Assembly: GCA_004794655.1 (NCBI GenBank)
Contig: SMMW01000013.1
Span: 2,316,001-2,380,000 of the forward strand
From: Marisa cornuarietis
Lineage: Eukaryota; Mollusca; Gastropoda; Architaenioglossa; Ampullariidae
Direction: 5' to 3'
Length of the DNA: 64,000 nt
Shown here: positions 29,501 through 41,500 of the stretch, in pieces
Layout: every line of letters starts with the position of its first letter
Position numbering within the stretch: the first letter of the stretch is position 1
Made by a program: the position numbers and the translations under genes
The notes under the pieces: model-generated
What the model was told of the DNA's origin: nothing
What the model saw: only the letters and a program-made list of their open reading frames with translations
The model's database searches: none

Positions 29501-32500
29501 TTTCTTTTTTAAATACATTCAGTCCTAACCATGACACTATGTTCAGGCAGAAGCCGTTTTGCCCCACCTTTCTCAGACCCTACAGCAAGTACTGGTCGAG
29601 TAAGAAAGACATTTGATTGCTGGGTAGTCGGCAGTGCCTGTGATCTCTACCCCACCCAGTTGTTGGGGTAGTAATTGGAGACAACTGACCACTAGCTGTC
29701 AGCCCTGCGTGTACTCCTACCTACCCTCGCAAGGGCAAAACCATTCTCTTCATACAGTCCACAGTTCTGCCTTTAACGCTACCAGACCACTGTACCGTTT
29801 TTTTGTAATTTCCGAATGTACCGCTGTACCTAATTATCGGTACCTGGCCTAGTACATAAAAAAATTCGTCACAAACTAAAAATAACCAACCGATTGTGGT
29901 CAAACCTCATGGTTAGCCATTCCAAATGTCTGCCCTAATGTGTTTGAATTAACAATGTGTGGTATGACGTTTGTTTGTTTGTGTTTAACGCCGCGTCAGC
30001 AACTAAGGCTATATCACGGCGAGAAAAGGTATTCTTATTTAAAATGTTTTGGGACCAAAAACTCTCAAGTAATATAAATATGACATCGCAAAAATTAAGA
30101 AGCCACACAAAAAGCAGTAAACACATTTGAGAGGCGGGAACATGTAAAAGGAGGGTTGTGGCCCAAAAAAGCCACCAACATTCCAAAAACCAAAAACTAT
30201 CAGGGCATAAAAAGCTTAAATCTTATGATAAAGCCCTATCCGCCTTAAAAAGGTAAAAATAGCTGCCGATGGGACGGACCTAAACAAAGAAAACAAAGAG
30301 CTTGCAGTAAAAACCTGCCGGCGGATACTCTGGAGTCCAGGGCAAGTAAGTAAAACATGTACAACATTAAAAATTCCTTGACACCAAGGACAAACTGGCG
30401 GTGGTTCACCTCGTAAAAGGTGCGACTGCGTGGCATAGGTGTGTCCTAGTCTTAGTCTGGAAAGAACTACCTCCTCCCGCCGCACAGGACGGCATGAAGG
30501 CAAGCGGTCTGAAAGAGAAGGAAGGGTGGCATGTAACTTATTTTGGCCTAGATTGTCCCAATGGCATTGCCACAAGGACTGAACATAGGCCGAGAGGATA
30601 GATTTACAGTCTGCTGATACTATCGAGTGTAGTTTATCAGGCGACTGACATGCAGCCTTGGCGGCTTGGTCCGCTCGGACGTTGCCTGGGATACCAGTGT
30701 GGCCAGGAGCCCAAATGAAAACGATGTCTTTTCTCCGTTGGACTAGAGCTGCATGGATAGTGTGAATCTGAACCACAAAGGGGTGGTCAGAACGTTGTGA
30801 TAAATGGGCTTGGAGAGCAGATAAAGAGTCTGAGATGATCAGAAAGTTTTGCTCCGAAGAGCGGTGAACATGCTGTAAGGCTAGCAAGATAGCGTAAAGT
30901 TCCGCAGAGAAAATAGAGCAGCCTTCCGCAAGTCGGGCAGAAGAGGCTTGTTGCGGCTGGCACGACGGGACTGCTGCCGCAGCTACAGGGCCACCGTTTG
31001 GAATTTTGGAGCCATCTGTAAAGACAGAACAGAATCCAGGATAGTCAGACAGAAGCTCTTGAAAGCGCTGGAGAAAGATGAGGTCACAAGTGTCACCTTT
31101 TTTGAAAGCTGAAAGATCGAGACGGATCTCTGGAACAGGAAGAGTCCAAGGAGGAGCTGGTAAGAGAGGGAGAGTCTCTACCTGCTGAATATCTACTCCG
31201 GCTGCTTGTAGATGAGGTGCAACACGGAGTGATACTGGTTTTTGCTCGTTGGTACGAATGGCATACAGGGCAGCACGCTGAGGTTCAAAAACAGCACTGT
31301 AAGCAGGGTTTTCAGGATGAGCTTTTAGACGACAGACATAGGATAGAATGAGTTTCAAACGACGGAAAGAAAGTGGAGGCTCACCAGCTTCTGCGTACAA
31401 ACTTTGTACAGGAGTGGTGCGGAAGGCACCCAAACAGATGCGGAGCCCTTGATGATGAATAGGATCAAGAATTTTGAGATAGGACTCTCGAGCAGAGCCA
31501 TAGATGATTGATCCATAGTCTAGCTTGGAGCGGACCAGGGCACGATACAGGCGAAGCAGTACCGTGCGGTCCGCTCCCCAGCTGACATGGCCAACTACTC
31601 TAAGAACGTCCAAGGCTTTCTGACATGATAGGCGTAACGATTTTATGTGAGAAAGAAAGGAAAGTTTTCGGTCAAAGATGACCCCAAGAAATTTTACTTC
31701 CTGGACCACGTTCAGAACCTTGCCGTCTACAGTAATAGATGGGTTTGGAAACATGCCTCGTAGTTTACAAAAATGGATGCATACTGACTTCGTAGGAGAA
31801 AATTTGAAACCATTTTCTGTCACCCACTTCTGCACAGCGTTGACGCACAGCTGAAGCCGGCGTTCGAGACACGGTAGGGATCGGCCTCTGATGCAGAGAG
31901 CAAAGTCGTCTACATACAACGAGGCCGCCAAACCGGGACAGACAGATTTTAGAATGGAATTTATTTTAATGTTGAAAAGAGTAGGTGATAGAATGCTGCC
32001 CTGTGGGACGCCCATTTCCTGTTCCTGAGGAGCAGACAGGATAGATCCTATACGAACTCGAAAGAGACGTTGAGAAAGGAAGTTCTTGATGAAGAGCGGC
32101 ATACGACCCCGGAAGCCAAGGGCGTGAAAGTCCAACAGAATACCTTGCTTCCAGGTAGTGTCGTAGGCCTTTTCCAAGTCAAAGAAAACTCCTAACACAT
32201 GCTCTCTACTTACAAAAGCATCTCTAACAAAAGTTTCAAAACGGACCAGATGGTCCAGGGTACTGCGGTATTGTCTAAAGCCACACTGCAGGTTGGAGAG
32301 GAGACCCTGGGATTCAAGTTGCCAGGTGAGCCGGGCATTCACCATGCGTTCTAAAGTTTTGCATAGACAGCTTAGTGAGAGCGATAGGACGGTAAGAGTT
32401 GGGATCAGAAGGATCCTTGCCAGGTTTTGGGATGGGTACCACGACTGCCTCTCTCCACGGGGGAGGGAAACATCCAGACACCCAAATAAAGTTAAAGATG

Positions 32501-35500
32501 TTTAGAAGGAGAAGGAGAGAGGCCTTTGGGAGATGAGTCAGCAGCTGATAAGAAATGTTGTCTGGGCCAGGTGCAGAAACCTTGCACTTCTGGAGGGTCC
32601 GCTGCAACTCATTAAGAGAGAAGGGTTTGTTGTATTGTTCAGAGTTATCGGAAGAAAAGTTGCAGCTAGAGGATTCCCGAACCAACTTCATGCGCTGAAA
32701 TTCTTGAGAGTAGTTAGAAGAAGAGGAGTTTTGAGCAAAGGTGGATGCCAAGGAATTAGCAACATCTCGTGCTTCTGTGAGGACAGTCTCCAACCTGCAG
32801 GTGGCCTATTGAACCAGCCTGAAACCTTCCCTTTATTTTCCTGACGGCTGCCCATACCTCCTGGGAGGTGGTGCGGGATGATAATGATGACACAAACCTT
32901 TGCCACGCGAGTTTTCTATTTTGTTTAAAAATAAAACGAGCTCGTGCTCTGCTGCGTTTAAAATTTAGCACATTTTCTGGAGTGGGGTGGCGGAAGACAA
33001 GGCGCTGGGCCTTCTTCCGATCACGCTGGGCCACCCTGCACTCTTCAGTAAACCAAGGGACACGTAGAAGGTGTTTCCGTGTCCCTTTCTTTGGAATGGT
33101 TGCCGAAGCAACTGCAGTTAGAGTGGTGGTAAAAATCGTAATAGGGTGGTCCTGGTCAGTATCATAGGTATCTAAATTAAAACGATCATTAGAACAAAGG
33201 CGGATGGCGCAGAGGGCCTGAAAGGCAGGCCAATCTGCCTTAGTCAAGTTCCACCCACCACTGTAAAAATTTTCGTCCTGCTCCAGAGTATTCATAAAAC
33301 GTAAAATTATTGGAAAGTGATCACTTCCACATAGATCGTCGTGTACAGTCCAGGTAAAATCTAATAATACTGCTGGACTGACTACTGACAGATCGATTGC
33401 TGAAAAGGTGCTGCTGGATGGCCGACAAAAAGTGGTCGAGCCATCGTTTAAGAGGCAGAGATCACTTTCCATAAAAAATGATCCCAACAACTCTCCCCTA
33501 GGGTCAATCGAATCCCCGCCCCATAGAGGGTGGTGCCCGTTAAAGTCCCCCAAAAGAAGGACAGGAGAAGGAAGTTGGGTCAGAAGACCCTCAAGGTCTT
33601 GTCGGGAGATCCGAGCGGATGGAGGAAGGTAGATACAGCAAATAGTGATAGTCTTGCCCAGCCTAACTCGGGCAGCAACAGCTTGAAGAGGAGTGGAAAT
33701 TTCTATCTGGCGAAACAAAAGGTGGGAGCGAAGAAGAAGAGCAGCCCCTCCTGAAGGGACGTCAGATTGTGAGTCTTGACGTAAAATTTGAAAGCCTTTG
33801 AAGGAAAAGGAGGTAGAAGGTAGGAGAAGAGTCTCCTGAAGTGCAATAATGTCAGGTGACAAACGAGATGCTAGGCATTGGAGCTCTTCAAAGTTGGCTC
33901 GGATCCCTCGACAGTTCCATTGAAGGATGGTAGACATGTTTTATCTGTGAGGGTGGGACACAGAGCACCTTACAGAAGAAGGAGAAGAAGAAGAAGGCAG
34001 GGGAAGGCGGGATGGAGAAGGAGACGCAAGACGTCGCTCATCCACGTCCATCCCCTGCTCGCCAAGAGAGGCAAAACGGTTAGTAACAGGGACAGAAATC
34101 ACTGCAGTGGCGATTCCAGATGTTTTGTGTTGTGGAGTATGTTTGTCTGGTGATTTTGTTTTTGCTTGTGTGTCTTTTTTGTTTCTCTGTGGTGTAGTGT
34201 TTTTACTATTTGGAGATTTTGTGTGTCGTTCTGGTTTGCGTGGAGGTCTGACTGGTGAGGTTTGTTTGCTTTGAGTTTGAGAGGCCTGTGATGACTGGGA
34301 ACCACCACTGCGTGCAGGAGGAGGAGGAGGCATATCTTGACGGACTCTGACAGGGCCCTCTGAAGAGACCCATGTCATGTCCGTCTGGATAGACACAGAC
34401 ACTGACGGTCGTTTTGCAACAACTGCCGAGTAGGAAGTGGAGCCTGCAGTAGTTGTTCCTGAGGGTCCACCCACTACGCGACGGCGAGCATCGGCGTAAG
34501 AGACGCCAGATTTCGCGCGTACGCGTTGGATGGCTGCCTCTTCCTTCCACTTCGGGCAGTCCTTGGATGAAGCAACATGAGATCCGTTACAGTTTGCACA
34601 CTTGGCGCTTGAGGAACAATCAGCTGTCACGTGGCCAGTCCCGCTGCAGCGAAAGCAGCGGGCTTGGGACTTGCAAAAGCTCGCCCCATGGCCATAACGC
34701 TGACAGTTGAAGCAGCGCAACGGTGAAGGTATGAATAAAGTAACTTTGACCCGTAAATATCCAATATCAATGGAGTCGGGTATGTTAGGTAGACAAAAGG
34801 TAAGAAATAGGGTATTTGTTTGAAGAGACTGTCCATCCTTCTTTATTGTCACCCTCTGTACTGCAGAAACCCCCTGGGATGCCAGTTCTGACTTAATGTC
34901 AAGCTCCGACATCCCGGCAAGGTCAGGGCATCGAATGACCCCCTTTGAAGAGTTGAGGGATCTGTGTGGTGTGACCTTTATGGGGCGGTCCACGAACTGT
35001 TTTCCGTCCCATCGGCGAAGGGCCTCTGAAGACTTTTGGCTAGAACAATGAACGAGAAGTTGTCCGGTGCGCAATCTCTTGATGGAGGAGAAACCAGACG
35101 AAATATTTTTGAATCCTTTTGCGATCGCAAAAGGGGAGAGGGACGAGAGCGGCTTGGCCGGCTCTGTACCTTCGACGACAAGAAAACGGGGCCAGGCCTC
35201 TTCAGCACTCTTCCTCACGCTTTCTCTCACCTCATTCTCACTATCAGAAGATTCTCTCTCACGCAGGCGTTTCCCAAGTTTTTTTTGTTGTTGTTGCCAT
35301 AATGAAAACTATATGATTCGTTCCTTCTGCTCCCCACCCACCACGGAGTCCAACAAGGGGATGCGACCAAGCGGTACCACTAAGGGCATTTCCAGCAGGG
35401 TCGCACCAGGGATACAGAAGGAATATACTCTGGCCTACAGAGTGTGTAGACCAGATTGACCCCGGCCGCAGCCTTCTAGCAAAGCTAGGGCACTGCACGA

Positions 35501-38500
35501 CCAGCCGCTTGATTGGTGTGGGCCACACCAATCTCCCGTCTAGGAGAAGTCCGGGCCAAAGAGGTGTGTTGGTATGATGGGCCGCAGCCCATCAGGGACC
35601 TCAACCTCCAGGATCCCATCCTCCCCCGACACGGGTCGCCCTGCACGGCAAACGCAGGGGGCCTAAAGGAGGCCACAGAGAAAAGAGCTATATTAAAAGA
35701 AAGGCATGATGGAAAAAGAAGGCAGGGGAAGACTGGTGTAGACAGAAGATAGAAAAGACAAACAGTAGTGTCATAGGGAGATGATTGAATAGAAAAAGAG
35801 TATAGGTGAAAGGGCCAGTGAGGGAGAAACAAGAAAAGCATAAGAGAAAGGGGTGGACCAGCTTAGCCATCCAGCCAGAGAGAGGCTGGGTGTTCACCCC
35901 CGGCACGAGAAGCCGGGCCCACGGGGGCGTGGTATGACGTGAAAAAATTCTGAAAATTCACAATGAAACAAGGGGCTGATGAATCAAGCACTAAACAGGA
36001 AAGCAAAGTAGGTCTCTAGGCTTATAACAGTCCAACAGGTGATCAATACTTTGGTTGATTCAGACTCTGAGGAGTGAGAATTTCATCAAGAATACGGTTC
36101 CAGTTCATGTGACAAACAGTGAGAGTGTAGCACTCTAGTAGTGTACGAGATAATTGTATTTTTGTAAAGGTCGGACGGCCACCACCACACTGTCCCCTTT
36201 CTCACGCCGGCTGCGTGTGTAATAACCACGCCCTGACCTGTCCGCGGCCTGTAATTGTTATTGCGTGTCGCAAGGTGACCCACTTAGAAAGGCCCTGACC
36301 AGACGGTGAACCGTTGCTACTGTCGTACACGAACACACACGCGTACACACTAGCACACGTACATGCGGTAATCACACGCGCTAACACATGCGCACGTACA
36401 GGCACACGCACCAACATTCACACATGATCGTCGTACACGTGCGTGCACGCGTACACACATGCACACACACACGCTCTCAAACACAAATCACACCACGCGT
36501 GGACAGTAAACCATGACGTCTGGCCTTTGACCCTGGGAACGGGTGGGAGGGAACAATGCCCGACATGGTTTTTTCTCTTTAATGCTCAGGAGCCCAGCTA
36601 TAGGGAACAGTTGGGTGCAGGGCCTTAGGTCTGGTAGGGTTAAGAGACACCTTTTCTGCAATGTTTTGTTTAATTATTTACCAGTTTACGGTTTGCTTTA
36701 GAAGAGTAGTGGTGAATGTACATTATATATTGTCTTCTATCCTGTATTTATTCAAGCCTTTAAAGGGATATAGCACTTATAATTATCACTACTGACATCC
36801 ATATCAAATTCTCAATAACTCTTGAGGGTGAAAAATAAAACTGACAATTTTTTTCAATGTAAGGTAAACTCTGCTAAGACTCTCTAAAATCTACCAAAAT
36901 CAAGTAGTAGCTGTGAGGGGTCTAACTAGAGAAATTAACCTGTCTGCTTTCATTCTGTAAGCCAGACTTCCTTCAATCTCCCGTTGAAAATAAAGCTTTT
37001 AAAATCATATCACAGTGCTTTTCCCTGTTTGTTTTTTGCTCTCACTCTGTCATGCTAACTTATACCACTTAAAGATTTATAGGGGAGCTAGCTCCTCCCC
37101 ATTACAGCAATTGACGAATACGTGTACTGTGGTATGGACAAAGATTATATTTTTAAAATGTATTATTTACACATACCTTTCGACCTAAAACTGTATCACC
37201 CCAGCAATATTAAACTCCCATCTGTCAAAAAGACCCTGCTATTGTGGTAGAATCTGGCCAAAAGGCCAGATGAAGGCTGATTGGCCAGTAGGGCAGCCAG
37301 TTAGTGGTGATTGGCCCGCAGGTTTGTTTTGGGTCCGGGAGGGCGGAGGGGAGCCGCGAGAGGGATGGGGCGACACCCTTCAACCCCACCTTCCCTAGGT
37401 GGACAGGCCACCCCTGCCACTTTAGCCCTCCCTAGAGAATATAAAAGGGAAGGGAGAAGTTTGACAGAGAGAGACAAGAAAAGAAGTCAAGAGAGTAACA
37501 CGCGTGAAGGACGCAAGCCAGCAGCCCGGCTGATAAAGTTACGTTACGAATACTGTATACTGTGCAGCTGACCAGCAAGCAGTCGCCAGAATAAAAAGGT
37601 TCCAACAACCTACGGCACGCTTTGAGTGTGCTGTGTGCCGTGTGGTAGGTCACCATGTTACACTATGACCATATTATCCCACTTAAGACATCATCATCAT
37701 CAAAAACTATGCCCTGCCACCTATGAAAACCATAGCAAAACAACTATTTGAAGTCTGCACAATATGTTTTTAATTAAGAAGTTCCTAGTTCATAACTATT
37801 AAGTACACACATATCGCCTCCATCAGGAGGCGTTTATGGCATTTACAAAGTGTCTACACAAATAGACATGTTTGCACATGCACAAATAAACTCATATAAG
37901 CCCAAACTAGTTTTCACCAGCCAAAGCTTTTTCAATTGCTCATCCTTTGGAAATCCATGAAAGGAAAATGTTGGGCAATTGTAGACCTGAACTGTACACT
38001 AAGATACACAGCAATATCAACGATCATTTTTTTTTTTAATTGTATGAGCTGACATGGTCAAAAAACACTAGGCATATATCAACATCTTTTGGCCAAACAC
38101 CATCACCAATGAAGAACTACACCAAAGAACTGAAACCGAGTCCATCACCACGCTGGTTCAACGAAGGCATTGGCGATGGATTGGACATGTGCTCCGCCAG
38201 CAGACAGCAGACCTCTCCAGAATCGCCCTACGATGGACTCCAGACGGCCGAAGAAAACAAGGCCGCCCAAAGGAATCTTGGAAAAGAACAGTGGAAAGGG
38301 AGATGAAAGGAAAGGGCTGGACATGGGGTCGCCTGGAGCGAGTTTCAGCCGATCGACATCAGTGGCGGGCTCTGGTTGAGGCCTTATGTGCAACTAGCAC
38401 GAAGAGGATTGATTGATATATCAACAGCGGACATCAAACCAGAAGTGGTCTACCACTGGTTTGGGGTTAAGGTCACATGTATGCTTAATTCTCCAAAATC

Positions 38501-41500
38501 TTCCATATAGGCCACAGGCAGCCAATGAGAAGCATATATGTATATCCTGTAATGGATGTTTCTTGCTTGTCCCTCAAAATCTACATTATTATTCACTTCA
38601 CATAAATTTAAGTTGCTATGAAAAAAAGCTCATAGATTTACTGTAATTTGCAATTGTCTTGGTAGAGTGAATTAAATGATTTCTCAGGTTGGACGTTCCC
38701 CACCCCTGCTGTAGTGGAATCAGGAAATCTCACTCCTGCATTTTCTTTACAAGTAAATTTAACAACCCGTGTGACAATTGGTCAATTCTGTTACTGTTTC
38801 TTAAGTTCCATGTTATTGTAGTTGTTATAGAAGTATTAGTACGATAAGATATAATCTACTGTATTATTTTACTTATTTCTCCACTTCTTTATACAACCTG
38901 CCCAGCAAATCACAAAATTAAGATGAGCCAACTATACATGCCTCGCATCTCATGCTAGCCTTATCAGATAGAAAGGATCATTGATAATGAATTGTACTCA
39001 GCACCACTTAAGAAAACGTGACTAACTTTTCTTAATACAAGTTCTACTGAATTTAAAAAAATCTTTTGATCATCATCTGAATGATCCTGATTGCAAAACA
39101 GGCCTTCTATCAAAGTACAAAATATTCTGGTTTTGTCATTTTATCACAGTATCTGCTCCCCCACCCCCCACCAAAAAAAATTATATTACAACATGCAACT
39201 AAAAGAACGCCAGCTCTTAATGACCGTCAAAGTAGCAGTAAATTATGTATACACAGGGACACATGCATGGAAAAGGATGAGGGATACTAATTTGATTTAA
39301 ACTGTTTAAGCTTGATTGGCAGTTACACTTTATGACAGCCTAAACACAATTTCTTTAGGATAAGTGATCATGGTTTTCATTAAATGCTATTAAAGTGAAA
39401 TGCACTTTTAAGAGCTGAGGGTAATGTACACTTTTACAGTGTATCAGGAAAGGAAAGTACTATGAACATGCGAAGATTTAAGGAAAAACTTTTCTATTCA
39501 AAACACTCACCATAAGGTCTTGGCAAGACCTGTGAACAGAAATAGTAAATTATAAAAACATTGTGATTTCATAGCACAAATCATACATTACTTGAGTAAC
39601 TTAAGAAACAAAGTTCAGAATAAACAAACCAAAAGGAACTTACACTGTTTTCATTGATGGGACCCCATCCTACCCTGAGCTGGGAAAAGGGTTAAGAAAC
39701 CCAAGTGAAATAGCTCTTGAAAAACTTCCAGAACCAGGGTAGAGAAAAAACAAGTCTACCACAGAGTATCTGGCATGACTACTGAGCACAAGAGGACACA
39801 GTGTCACTACCTAAAAGTGGCAAAGGGTTTCACCATATAACCTTTAACTCAATTCCCTCTAAACATAAACAAATGGCTTTACAGGTGCAGCTGTAAATGA
39901 TTTTCAAACTAAGAAAGCTTAAAAACAAACTACAAGATTACTTAAATTTAGAAAGAACTTCTGAATAACTACTTTCAATACTATAGTGTCAAAGCTATTG
40001 GTAAAAGATAGCCAACAAATTGTCAGACCTATGCTGGAATTAACTAGGAGGCAATCTCCATCAAATTTCAGAAAGACAGGCTATAGACAGGTTCTATACT
40101 TGAGAAAAAAGCAGATCCTAAAATGAAACAAATGGCCCACTAAAACCAACACATTTTCACTGCTTTTTCAGATATATGGTGTGTATGCAATAAAGCCCAA
40201 AATACTTTATTATATCACTAGAAGCTGAAAATTTAACATACAGTGGAACCTCGGTTCTCGAACGACTCGCAATTCGAACAAATCGGAGTCCGAACAAAAA
40301 ATTCGAGAAATTCTTGCTTCGTAGTTCGAACAAAAATCGGAGTTCGAACGTCGGTACGACACGTGAGTGCGTACGCGAGGGTGGGATGCTGAGCGGCGTA
40401 CGGGTGTAGAGCGCTCTCTTCGTGACCAACTGTTGTCGTGTGCGGACGTGCTGCGTTTTGCTCTCGCATTTTATATAGGTGCACGAAGTGTTTTAGCCCC
40501 TAATCATGCCTCCAAAGAAAGTCAGTGCAAGCAGCAAAGCTGCTACAAGTGAAAAAAGAAAAGTAGTGCGTACAACTATTGCATTTAAGAAAGAAATAAT
40601 AGCAAAATATGAAAAAGGTGTGCGAGTGTCTGATCTGGCTAGGGAATACAGCATGGCGAAATCTACGATCAGTACGATACTAAAGAATAAGGAGGCTGTG
40701 AAATCTAGTGAAGTGGCTATGGGAGTGAGTGCTATAAGCAAGCAAAGGCCGCAAGTTTTGGAAGAGGTTGAAAACCTTTTGATGATTTTCATAAATGAAA
40801 CACAGTTAGCGGGAGATAGTGTTAATGAAGAGATGATTTGTGAGAAAGCACTATTTGTTAAAGAAAGACCCGTCGCTTATTGTTGAAGGATTTGATTTCA
40901 AGGCTAGCAGTGGATGGTTTGAAAAGTTCAGGAGGAGAAGTGGCATCCACAACGTGGTTCGACATGGGGAGGCAGCAAGTTCGGACAAGACTGCAGCGGA
41001 AAAATTCAAGATCGACTTTGCCAGTTTCGTTAAACAAGAAAATTATCTTCCCCAGCAGATTTTCAACTGTGATGAAACCGGTCTTTTTTGGAAAAAAATG
41101 CCACGGAGGACATACATTACACGCGAGGAGAAGTCCATGCCAGGTCACAAGCCAATGAAAGATCGCTTCACGCTTTTACTGTGTTGGCAATGCAAGCGGG
41201 GATTGTAAAATCAAGCCTCTACTTATTTATCATTCGGAGAATCCGAGGGCATTTAAGACCAACAACATAATGAAAAGCAAATTGCCTGTTATGTGGAGGA
41301 CAAACTCCAAGGCTTGGCTAACGAGGCAATTTTGCACCGAGTGGGTGCACGAAGTTTTTGGCCCGGAAGTAAAAAATATTTGGAGGAGAAGAATTTGCCA
41401 CTACGCTGCCTTTTGTTGATGGATAATGCCCCTGCACATCCTCCAGGTTTGGAGGACGACTTGATGGAGGAATTTGATTTTATCAAAATTAAGTTTCTGC

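Larger units (their letters stand above)
29971..35928 (-). mobile_element. Full-length non-LTR retrotransposon with RNase H (I/Nimb-like)
   Basis: 5958 bp on the minus strand between perfect 12-bp target duplications GTGGTATGACGT (29959-29970 and 35929-35940). It has a 5' UTR of about 0.7 kb, ORF1 with zinc knuckles, ORF2 with endonuclease, reverse transcriptase and RNase H, and a 3' UTR ending GGCGTTAAACACAAACAAAC. The tail is (CAAA)n rather than poly(A). The intact target duplication and few defects imply a fairly recent insertion. RNase H after RT points to the I group; Nimb is my best guess. Confidence 0.93.
20393..39510 (-). other. boll 19.1 kb intron, transposon-rich
   Basis: Separates the 19-nt microexon from the DANIPAG exon. 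Occupied by the elements listed separately. Stretches without anything recognised: 20393-22328, 22714-23276, 23484-24748, 25886-26832, 28966-29958, 35941-36100, 36501-36857, 37017-37238, 37667-38073 and 38426-39510. A (TA)n microsatellite is at about 24198-24217. Confidence 0.75.

Noticed and set aside
30216..32345. 709-codon open frame as a host gene
   Set aside because: It carries RT (YVDD) and RNase H motifs and lies inside a 5.96 kb unit with a 12-bp target duplication, so it belongs to a LINE.
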